From assembly GCA_946811695.1 (NCBI GenBank), contig OX328123.1, positions 150,130,729-150,194,728 on the forward strand: a stretch of 64,000 nt of DNA, read 5' to 3'. Shown in pieces: positions 58,383 to 64,000 of this stretch. The stretch comes from Gonocerus acuteangulatus. Taxonomy: Eukaryota > Arthropoda > Insecta > Hemiptera > Coreidae. The translations under genes were made by a program, and so were the position numbers. The notes beneath the pieces are model-generated. The model did not search any database and was not told the origin of the DNA. It worked only from the letters and a program-made list of their open reading frames with translations. The number at the start of each line of letters is the position of its first letter. Position 1 is the stretch's first letter.

Positions 58383-60442
58383 ATATAAAATATATATGAA
58401 ACAAATATTAAAAAAAATAAATATATAGTAAATCTTGGACTTAATCCAACGGCAAAAAACAGAACATACATAGGTAATTTGGTTTTAAAGGTGGTAAATT
58501 CTTATAAAGCATCTTCCTAGGAGAATAGGAGAAAAGAAAAGAAGGATAATTTAAATACAGGTAAGGAAGGAAAGCGTCAAATCGAAAGAGGGATAGAGTT
58601 ACAGAAGGAGGAGGCTTGGGAGGTGAAGGTCGAAGAAGGCTGTTTTACGAGTTGGAGTATAAAGATCGGAGGGACAGGAACGGGTACCACGGGAATGGAC
58701 AGAGGATTTAAACTGAAGGTGGTTGTAGATATAGGAAGGAGATTTGGAAGAAATTGCTTGGTAAAGGAAGGAACCTAGGAAGTATTGTCGTCGATTTGAT
58801 GGAAATAGTTGAAGTGGCTATTTCCATCAAATCGACGACAATACTTCCTAGGTTCCTTCCTTTACCAAACAATTTCTTCCAAATCTCAGAATAATGGTGA
58901 GAAATATGAGCATCCCTGGGGTATCGAGGATAAATCTGAGAAAACTGTTTAATAATAATAGTAGGCGTTAATAGCCCAAATATTTATACATCAGACAAAA
59001 AACAACTGACAAAAAAAATAATATAATAGTAATATCATGTATCTATCTAATATTGAATTGTTCAATAAAGTTATGACCCACCTTGAGGTTTTTCAGTAGT
59101 GCTTTTCAAGTAAGCATTCATGTAGGTGTACATACTGGAAAGCTCTGTCATTTGCTGGTCACGTCACCATGGAACAAACAGTAAGTAAACGATATACTAA
59201 ACTCTTATTTCAGCAACTATCTCATAAATTAGTAAAAAATTCATAGTCCCACTGTTAAAGGATGGCCATAACCATTTTCTCCTTCTAGCCTTTGGGTCAG
59301 TCAAGGGCAGGCTTAAAAAGGTTTTTTATTTTCATTTTAAAATTTTAATTTTTCAAAAATTATTGAAATGATTTTTATATTTCAAATAATATCTAGTTTA
59401 GTATCTTGGTTTTAGTATAATATCTACGGAATATGATTTCTATGTACACACAAACGGGTAAAATGCAAATAAAGCTGTTCAGAGAAACTAAAGGGACCAA
59501 GTAGCAGAAACTGAAACTAGATTTTTTTTTTTTAACTCTGGCGGATACAAAATGTACCACAAGATAACCCAAAAAGCTATCACAGCGGTGGCTTTCAGTC
59601 CCAAAATGAAGAAATGGCCTTGTTGCAAAAGTGGAAATCAGACCACAGGGCATACCGAGCCGTTGTCATGTAAGTGGCTATTAGACCATAGGACATACCG
59701 AACTGTTGTCATGTAAGTGGCTAATAGGCCATAGGACATACCGAACCATTGTCATGTAAGTGGCTATTAGGCCATAGGACATACCGAACTGTTGTCACGA
59801 AAGTGGCTATCAGCCTTGAATGGGTTAATCTTTGTTTGGTCTGTTAATCTTTGTTGGGAGCATGGCTGCCAAAGTTGGAGCTTGAAAATAAAAATAACAG
59901 CCCGTAAATCTCGTAGATAGGATCAATTAATATTTCACAACATTTTTCAAGAATGCTTTCATTAGCTACACTCCTTCAGAAATTATTAAAAACGTTTGTG
60001 AAAGAAATACTGATTTTCATTCATCCCGAAAATTATCCTAACAGTACAGTAAATCCAATGACTAATTAGATGAATAATAATTATAATAATCAGTCTAACC
60101 TACCAGATAGGAGTTTAGGCTATGAGCGAGGCTTGTATGCCCGTGTTTTTCAGCAAGATCTGCTGGACTAAGATGGCTGACGTTTTTTATCTGGCTAGCA
60201 GCTTCTCCTCCAGGGCATTCAAGCAGTTGCCAGCACAACTTCTCAAGTCCGAATCGTGCAGCAAAGTGCAGCAATGTTGGATATTCTTCTTTACCTATGT
60301 GAAAGAAAGGTGTTAAACTTTCTTGGGAGTTAAGAGCACTGGGTAATGAACACAGCAAAATTCTATTAATTGCAACGAGAAAATTACATTAATGAAATAT
60401 TCAATAATTTATGAGGTAAAGTTATTCTTAAAATCATAAGAG

Positions 60443-60508
<66 letters not shown>

Positions 60509-60509
60509 G

Positions 60510-60551
<42 letters not shown>

Positions 60552-60554
60552 ATA

Positions 60555-60610
<56 letters not shown>

Positions 60611-63600
60611 TCAACAACTTTTTTTTCATGATCTAGGAGTTATTAAACATCAACATTTCCAATCCGACTTTTAGATTACATCATGAGGTCAACGACATAA
60701 GCAAGTTTCCTCCTCATAAAAATGAATGAAATAATAGATGTTTATGAGTCAAAACAAAAGGAGTAAGGCAGACTGTTGGTACTCAGCCATATTTAAACCC
60801 CACTTCCTGTGCTTTGTTGAAAGCTGGGCAGAAGTATTCAGCCCCTTCCTGCTTGTTCTAATAACAGGAACCTGTTGAAGCTTTTATTATGCAGCATCCA
60901 TGCCAAGTACACTTGTAGCCATCGTCAATCCAGTTATTCTTAATATTTTTACAACATCTGTGAAGATGATTTGTTTACAATAGCAAACATATTGAATGAA
61001 TACTTTACGGTCAATTATAAATAAATCTGGTAATTTTGGTTTCAATATCTTGAATAAGAGCTTCTGAAGTTGAAATGGGCTTTGTGCACCACTGTAGTTT
61101 TTTTAGATGATTACCAAGGCCAGAAGAACAATTTGATATTGAATGCCTATGAGTTGTACATGCCACAGCCTTGGCTAGTATGGCTATATTGCAAGCAGTA
61201 TACATTTCTTTTTACTAAATATGTTCCTTTAGTGTAGTCAACAAGGCTCTTATTGGACAAAAAAAAAAAAAAGTTTTAGTTTTTTGAATTCACTGAAATT
61301 GATGTGCAGACTAATATAAAGTTCCTATTATTTTAAAGAAAACAATAGGAGAGACTACATTGGGCCCTCAACCCGTAGATAAAGGCAGGTAGTGTGGGCT
61401 GGCAGAGCCTGCAGTACGGGTATGTCTCTACCTGGCCGGGGCCCTAGTTACGAAGCTATTCTCAGCCTGCTCTCTACGTGCATGAATGCTTTCATGAAAT
61501 TTCCTCCATTAAAATTTCAAATTGTAGGAAAACTTTATTTCATTATTTATTTATTTTTTCTTTTAACTCTAAATATTTAGGTTGAATTATGAAATGATAT
61601 GCCCCAATAAATTTTGTTATATACTATATTTTTTAATACGAGAAATATTTTGTTATTTATTTATTTAAATTTTACCATCCACTATTATTAACTAAGAATT
61701 TTGGGATGGGTTATCTATAGGTTGCCACTCTTTTCTAGCCAGAATAGGGCTGATGCCTTTTCTTTTTTTTAAAGAAAAGCCACCACCCCATTGAGGGAAT
61801 CGAACCCATGACCTAGGTACTAATCAATGGGTGGTGTGATTAAAACGGAGTTGATGCTACCACTTCAGTATTTTGAAGTTGTAACTACCTTTAGTGTGAT
61901 TAAACCGGACCTACAACTACCCCCTGTAGAAATATCTCGGTTTTCCCGGAGAGGTAGTTACAACTTCATTTCTGGTATGATAAAAGAGAAGCTACATCTA
62001 CCTAGGTGTAGTTACATCTTCGTTTTCTTGAAGTCTAAGGAGGAGCAGACTTCACTTTTGTCAGCTATTCTTCAAGATCAGGATTATTACTATATTTATT
62101 GTTACTTTGGTTCAGGGACGTATATAGGAAATAACTTTTGACTCGCGGGGAGTTTGGGGCTATTTTACACCCCCAAAAATTTTTTTTTTTCTGGACTAAG
62201 TGATATTATTTAATTTATTTTTGACGCATTAAAACCGATTAAATCAAATTAAGTTTTGGGGGCTGCGGATATAGAACGTGTTTTGAAACAAAGACTGAAA
62301 CAAAGGTTCCCAATTCTTGGCAATTGTGTAAATGTAGCACTTGAAAGAATACAAAAACTAGCAATGAGCTGTGCTGTACTACATAATATTGATAACAATC
62401 TTGAAGACCCTTTACATTTTGAGGAATTTGACCAAGTTTCCAGATGATTTACTAGTGAAAAGATCTAGGTGGTTTGTATGTCCACATCCAAACTTGGTAA
62501 TTGCACATTTTGCTTGGATCTCATATGAAGAAATGCATTATTATACAAAATAAATTTCTTAAATTTTAAAGTTAGACATAAATAGGCAAAAATGTTAGCC
62601 CGTCTTATAGGTTACTCACTTGAAGATGTGCTCGAGGCAGCAGCATTGAGGAGGTTGAAGTTGGGTGGAATATTTTTCTGCAACGCTGCTACTAAAAATG
62701 AATCCAACTGATCTCGATCTCCTCCATTGATCCCAAGAGCCTGCACACAAGAATTATCATTAAGCTAAAGATTTTTAAACAAGTCCCTATAAATTCTGTT
62801 CATTTTCTTTGTTTAGTATGTGTACAAACTCAAATTAGTATTAAGGATTATCAAGATTATAAAATTCAGACACTTTAATTTATTTATCGTACCTTAAGCA
62901 TAAATGTTATCAAACTCCCAATATTTTGATTACTTTTGCATATTTTTTCTGAGAAACGCACTATTGGAGGTTACTGATGATTGGAGGTTCTTTCACCAAT
63001 GTATCAAATACTTTCACAAGGAAATTATAAGATCCAATATAGTTTTTTATAGACTATATATTTTAATACGAAGAATAATATTTATTTATGGCGTTATATT
63101 TATGGGAAACTCAAAATCATCCTCAAATCTGTAGGAGCATAACTAGCTGCCTTGTTGCAATAAGCTTCCCCAGTCTTCGCTTGATAGCCTCAAGGTCAAA
63201 CTGTCAGCCCTGTGGAAATGGTAAACGAGAGAGGAGGATCAGACTGCTCTAGAAGTCAATCATACTTGGGGCCAGGCACCTCCCAACTGCAAATCCAGTC
63301 AACCGTTCTGGGGGTACACTGCGTGTAGATGGGTAAAGCAGTCAGCAGTATGGAAACGGTTACAGGAGGTTTTCATCTAGGAACTTACGGTTTATTAGCT
63401 TTGAGTAAAATGGTTAAAACGTGGCCTCCTTTAAAATATTTTTGGAATTAGAATATCCCTTGTACTTGTGATAAAAAATGATTTGATATAAAATTACACA
63501 ACCTCAATGGCTGCAGTTGTAAATACATTGTTGTGAGCATTATCAAGAATTTACAAAAGAATCTTACCTGGCACATAAATGCAAGAGGATTGTCAGTAGT

Positions 63601-63719
63601 CCGAAGCAGCTGATCGAGTTCCCGAAGTCTGCATTCGCACTTCACTAGTCGATGGCCAATAGATCTTCCATTTCGCTCGACGTTCACTCCCACAAGTTGT
63701 GATGTTTGCAAGCAAACAC
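45667..63719 (-). CDS. stumps: Dof/stumps-family FGFR adaptor (DBB domain), 11 exons, 5' end outside window
   Basis: Spliced gene: exons 63719-63568, 62740-62620, 60294-60104, 59154-59082, 55845-55492, 53848-53753, 51367-51168, 48462-48345, 47418-47323, 46927-46836, 46449-45667. All introns are GT-AG and all phases agree, giving about 757 residues before TAA at 45669-45667. In order: DBB core ([10 protein letters not shown] ... [15 protein letters not shown]), ankyrin-like repeats ([31 protein letters not shown]), a YTYM motif, a Pro/Ser/Thr-rich stretch, a coiled coil ending in a basic patch, a Ser-rich segment and an acidic tail ending in YVNV and PPPIPPR. The DBB domain is known from Drosophila Dof/Stumps (cytoplasmic adaptor of FGF receptors), BCAP and BANK1; in an arthropod stumps is the expected member. 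YxxM and YxN motifs suggest PI3K and SHP2/Grb2 type SH2 partners (inference). The upstream N-terminal domain and promoter are not in the window. Confidence 0.87.
46836..46927 (-). CDS. stumps: stumps-like exon 10: serine-rich
   Basis: Acceptor AATTTTTCAG|GTTCCTC, donor TCAGAG|GTATGT (phase 1 in, 0 out). Encodes [20 protein letters not shown] then [10 protein letters not shown]. Phosphorylation-prone Ser/Thr-rich linker; no domain recognised. Confidence 0.82.
47323..47418 (-). CDS. stumps: stumps-like exon 9
   Basis: Acceptor TTATTTCCAG|ATGAAGG, donor TCA TGC A|GTCAGT (phase 1 both sides, 32 codons). In the phase imposed by exon 8 it reads [20 protein letters not shown] then [12 protein letters not shown]. 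The apparent ATG at its first bases is out of the required frame. The alternative downstream donor (GTATTA) would put a stop into the next exon, so GTCAGT is preferred. Confidence 0.75.
48345..48462 (-). CDS. stumps: stumps-like exon 8: coiled coil and basic patch
   Basis: Acceptor GGTTTCAG|GAACAAAT, donor TCT AAA C|GTAAGT (phase 0 in, 1 out). Encodes [20 protein letters not shown] then [19 protein letters not shown]. The first half is strongly helical and charged; the end is basic. Confidence 0.86.
48779..50293. mobile_element. piggyBac-like element with TTAA target duplication
   Basis: TTAA at 48779-48782 and 50290-50293; ends CCCTCCAATGCCCA and TGGGCTTTGGAGGG (near-complementary). Subterminal repeats of the type GTCCCC...GGGGACCTTGGGC occur at 48942, 49905 (inverse) and 50250. 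About 1.5 kb; transposase mostly lost. Confidence 0.85.
49253..49664 (-). pseudogene. piggyBac transposase remnant
   Basis: Two overlapping minus-strand frames. 49664-49443 reads [20 protein letters not shown], like the N-terminal piggyBac block. 49468-49253 reads [10 protein letters not shown] ... [20 protein letters not shown] and [11 protein letters not shown], matching the GLGG.VVL.L...LP....YFDNFF catalytic region including the Asp of DNF. The intervening domain and C-terminal zinc finger are deleted. Inactive; the strand matches the host gene. Confidence 0.78.
50806..51167. other. Intron sequence, nothing recognised
   Basis: AT-rich intron next to stumps-like exon 7. Confidence 0.5.
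51168..51367 (-). CDS. stumps: stumps-like exon 7: start of coiled coil
   Basis: Acceptor TATTTTTCAG|GTGGCC, donor AAGAAG|GTATTT (phase 1 in, 0 out). Encodes [20 protein letters not shown] then an acidic/basic helical stretch [20 protein letters not shown] and [17 protein letters not shown] is a YxN motif. The heptad-like segment continues into the next exon as a predicted coiled coil. Confidence 0.87.
51368..52554. other. Intron sequence, nothing recognised
   Basis: AT-rich intron between stumps-like exons 6 and 7; no coding or repeat feature identified. Confidence 0.45.
52569..53064 (-). mobile_element. LINE 3' fragment (I type), 13-bp target duplication
   Basis: Minus strand codes [20 protein letters not shown], then [18 protein letters not shown] and [20 protein letters not shown], the Cys/His end of an RNase H LINE ORF2 like the one at 20217 but a different copy. 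Flanked by GTGTGCATTATAT at about 52556-52568 and 53065-53077. 3' end is AAATAAATAA. Severely 5'-truncated (about 0.5 kb). Confidence 0.82.
53135..53752. other. Intron sequence, nothing recognised
   Basis: AT-rich; no feature identified. Confidence 0.4.
53753..53848 (-). CDS. stumps: stumps-like exon 6
   Basis: Acceptor TTTCTTCCAG|TGTCTGAT, donor GCC AGC A|GTAAGT (phase 1 both sides; exactly 32 codons). Encodes [20 protein letters not shown] followed by [12 protein letters not shown]. No named domain; Ser-rich linker. Supported by strong splice sites and open frame in the required phase. Confidence 0.78.
54417..54566 (+). mobile_element. tRNA-derived SINE (SINE-B), copy 1
   Basis: A-box-like TGGCAGTTAGTG (54428) and B box GGTTCGATTCC (54460-54470), then GGGGTGGCTTTT and CATCAGCCCTATCCTGGC. 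Shares both boxes and the following segment with the minus-strand copy at 61688-61825. Confidence 0.75.
54590..54980. repeat. Degenerate GTAATCACA tandem repeat
   Basis: Many imperfect 22-26-bp units of the type TTGTGATTACAGTTGTAATC; self-complementary and hairpin-prone. Confidence 0.75.
54981..55491. other. Intron sequence, nothing recognised
   Basis: AT-rich; no feature identified upstream of the exon 5 donor. Confidence 0.4.
55492..55845 (-). CDS. stumps: stumps-like exon 5: proline/serine/threonine-rich linker
   Basis: Acceptor TGATTTTAG|ATTTTGAT, donor CCG A|GTGAGT (phase 1 both sides). Encodes [20 protein letters not shown], then repeated PPTP/TPTSP strings and [17 protein letters not shown]. 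Low-complexity, probably disordered, with several Tyr residues followed by hydrophobic or Pro residues that could be phosphorylation/SH2 or SH3 sites (inference). Confidence 0.85.
56140..56330 (+). repeat. Dispersed family R1, terminal fragment
   Basis: AAAGTCCGACTCACAGGAAC, then GCGTCATCTTAGCGCAG and the ATAACATCTCAAAGAGAAGG segment shared with 34140. Confidence 0.65.
56331..56690. repeat. GAATA-rich degenerate tandem repeat
   Basis: Repeated TTGTGAATACGAATATAAAT-type units; the open frame 56319-56600 is a translation of it. Confidence 0.75.
56884..56957. repeat. (TA)n tract, left of the pogo-like element
   Basis: About 37 TA units ending exactly at the element's inverted repeat. Confidence 0.95.
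56958..58329 (+). mobile_element. pogo-like element inserted in a TA microsatellite
   Basis: Ends GGGAAACTGTTGTACCTTGA (left) and, complemented, GGGGAGACTGTTGTACCTTG (right), both bordered by long TA tracts. 1372 bp with a broken transposase. Pogo elements insert at TA, which fits. Confidence 0.88.
57272..57995 (+). pseudogene. pogo/Tigger-like transposase, broken
   Basis: ATG at 57272 (after TTTATCAG, possibly an old splice acceptor) gives [20 protein letters not shown]. After a one-base shift [20 protein letters not shown] follows. Then the CENP-B-like HTH part in 57495-57746 ([20 protein letters not shown] ... [26 protein letters not shown]), a TAG, and [20 protein letters not shown] then NQDETGV with the first catalytic Asp. 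Later Asp motifs are missing. It would bind the element ends and transpose them; inactive here through shifts, stops and deletion. Confidence 0.8.
58330..58377. repeat. (TA)n tract, right of the pogo-like element
   Basis: About 24 TA units, continuing the tract on the left side. Confidence 0.94.
58560..58890 (-). pseudogene. LINE C-terminal fragment with inverted duplicate
   Basis: The minus strand of 58560-58812 resembles the end of the LINE fragment at 35750-35835 (CTTCCTAGGTTCCTTCCTTT ... TTTCTTCCAAATCTCCTTCC) and codes [20 protein letters not shown] in one frame. 58824-58885 repeats its first about 65 bases inverted, with a loop of about 12 bases. Confidence 0.65.
59082..59154 (-). CDS. 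stumps: stumps-like exon 4 with YTYM motif
   Basis: Short exon, acceptor GACCAG|CAAATG, donor CAA G|GTGGGT (phase 0 in, 1 out). Encodes [20 protein letters not shown] then EKPQ. YTYM fits the YxxM consensus for the PI3K p85 SH2 domain, by analogy with BCAP. Its small size makes the boundaries slightly less certain than for neighbouring exons, but phase agrees on both sides. Confidence 0.8.
59625..59822. repeat. 43-bp minisatellite
   Basis: About 4.5 units of GTGGCTATTAGGCCATAGGA then CATACCGAACTGTTGTCATGTAA (GTGG at 59674, 59717, 59760). Related to 45225-45345. Confidence 0.9.
60104..60294 (-). CDS. stumps: stumps-like exon 3: ankyrin-like repeats
   Basis: Acceptor CACATAG|GTAAAG completes a split Ser codon; donor TATCTG|GTAGGT leaves phase 0. 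The product [20 protein letters not shown] ... [20 protein letters not shown] is the ankyrin-like segment that follows DBB in Dof/BCAP/BANK proteins. Conservation of the LLHFAARFG and DLAEKHGH strings supports a functional exon. Confidence 0.9.
60448..60602. repeat. (TA)n microsatellite, compound
   Basis: Three TA tracts separated by TGTATATACATA and TACATAATAAATAA; lies in the intron 5' of stumps-like exon 3. Confidence 0.95.
60630..61687. other. Intron sequence, nothing recognised
   Basis: One less AT-rich patch at 61360-61450 (GGCAGAGCCTGCAG). No coding feature. Confidence 0.4.
61688..61825 (-). mobile_element. tRNA-derived SINE (SINE-B), copy 2
   Basis: Minus strand has B box GGTTCGATTCC (61807-61797), GGGGTGGTGGCTTTTC and CATCAGCCCTATTCTGGC, as in 54417-54566. 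5' end uncertain. Confidence 0.65.
61826..62239. repeat. Short related segments (GTGTGATTAAA...)
   Basis: GTGTGATTAAAACGGAGTTG and GTGTGATTAAACCGGACCTA, each followed by related GTAACTACC / AACTACC segments, suggest a decayed repeat or MITE. Confidence 0.4.
62240..62455 (+). pseudogene. PIF/Harbinger transposase, C-terminal fragment
   Basis: Frame 62256-62447 reads [48 protein letters not shown]. The E+..G.LK.RFP.L........+.Q.....CAVLHN pattern is the C-terminal end of Harbinger (HARBI1-like, DDE_4) transposases, including the final acidic residue (E of IER). No upstream domain remains. Confidence 0.72.
62620..62740 (-). CDS. stumps: stumps-like exon 2: DBB core, second half
   Basis: Acceptor TGTGTGCAG|GCTCTTGG, donor TCA A|GTGAGT (phase 0 in, phase 1 out). 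Encodes [20 protein letters not shown] followed by [20 protein letters not shown], continuing the DBB motif directly from MCQ of the previous exon. Confidence 0.88.
62900..63567. other. Intron sequence, nothing recognised
   Basis: 63140-63340 is less AT-rich but shows no recognisable coding similarity. Confidence 0.4.
63568..63719 (-). CDS. stumps: stumps-like exon 1 in window: DBB core, first half
   Basis: Acceptor ends ...CTGAAAG; the exon starts with the last two bases of a split codon and ends CAG|GTAAGA in phase 0. It encodes [17 protein letters not shown]... to ...NPLAFMCQ. The [13 protein letters not shown] and NPLAFMCQ strings are what identify the DBB (Dof/BCAP/BANK) domain. Upstream coding sequence lies beyond the window. 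Confidence 0.88.
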
Positions 63720-63884
63720 CTTTCAGAAAAAGTGGTGTAAATTGGATTTATTTTAAAGGAAAGTATTCAAGAGTTAAAATGTTTATGTTAAATTTGAATG
63801 ATATAAGTTATTTGTTATACATATGAGTAAATTTATATACATATATACACATACACATACATATACACCATACATATCGGCAGG

Positions 63885-63916
63885 CAGGGCCAAGTCTCTA
63901 GACCTTGCCCTGCCAG
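63885..63916. repeat. 32-bp near-perfect palindrome
   Basis: GGCAGGGCCAAG ... CTTGCCCTGCC around TCTAGA forms a strong hairpin in the first intron. Confidence 0.75.
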
Positions 63917-64000
63917 AAAAAGGTTATATAATGAAATTTATTATTAATGATATGAAGATAGTCAGCCATTGAAGCGATTAGAAGTCATGCAATTATGGGA

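Overview
This 64-kb window is AT-rich, repeat-dense animal DNA with large introns. It is most likely from an arthropod, probably an insect with a large genome. The evidence is one spliced gene of the Dof/stumps family (FGF-receptor adaptor of insects, related to vertebrate BCAP and BANK1) and a typical insect transposon fauna: mariner, piggyBac, pogo-like, Merlin, Harbinger, Helitrons, several LINEs, Penelope-like fragments and tRNA/5S SINEs. The species cannot be determined from the sequence.

The only convincing host gene lies on the minus strand. Eleven exons (63719 down to 45667) join with consistent splice phases into about 757 residues: the DBB core, ankyrin-like repeats, a Pro-rich segment, a coiled coil and an acidic C-terminal tail with tyrosine motifs. 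The 5' exons (start codon and N-terminal domain) lie beyond the right edge. Its introns hold a piggyBac derivative, a 5'-truncated LINE, SINEs, a pogo-like element inserted into a (TA)n tract, a Harbinger fragment and microsatellites.

Region by region. 1-4.9 kb: AT-rich DNA, a minus-strand Helitron-like repeat and a 145-bp tandem repeat. 4.9-7.4 kb: an 80-bp satellite with 720-bp higher-order structure. 7.9-8.7 kb: a 97-bp satellite. 9-16 kb: MITE, Helitron-like element, minisatellites and a mariner remnant. 16.3-18.7 kb: Merlin-type foldback with a broken transposase start. 18.7-19.65 kb: degenerate intronless SIRT2-like copy. 19.7-25.1 kb: inverted arrays of a 163-bp repeat around an endonuclease/RT/RNase H LINE, itself split by a 725-bp Merlin-like MITE with a perfect 8-bp target duplication. 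25.6-28.8 kb: 265-bp direct repeats around a dispersed-family copy carrying a tRNA SINE, then a Helitron with TC...CTAG ends. 29.3-31.5 kb: a 0.85-kb-arm inverted duplication carrying 5S-type SINEs. 32-36 kb: Penelope-like foldback with hammerhead-like cores, an internally deleted mariner, a third SINE type and a LINE RT fragment. 37-45 kb: MITEs, dispersed-family copies and unassigned DNA.

Apart from the stumps-like gene, most of what can be explained is mobile DNA in layered insertions. No multi-gene system of undescribed function was found. The most notable observations are three SINE-like repeats with different heads but a shared 3' tail, hammerhead-like cores in a palindromic element, the nested Merlin foldbacks, and the LINE reading frame restored by removing one MITE. 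No database search was possible; family assignments rest on motif recognition.
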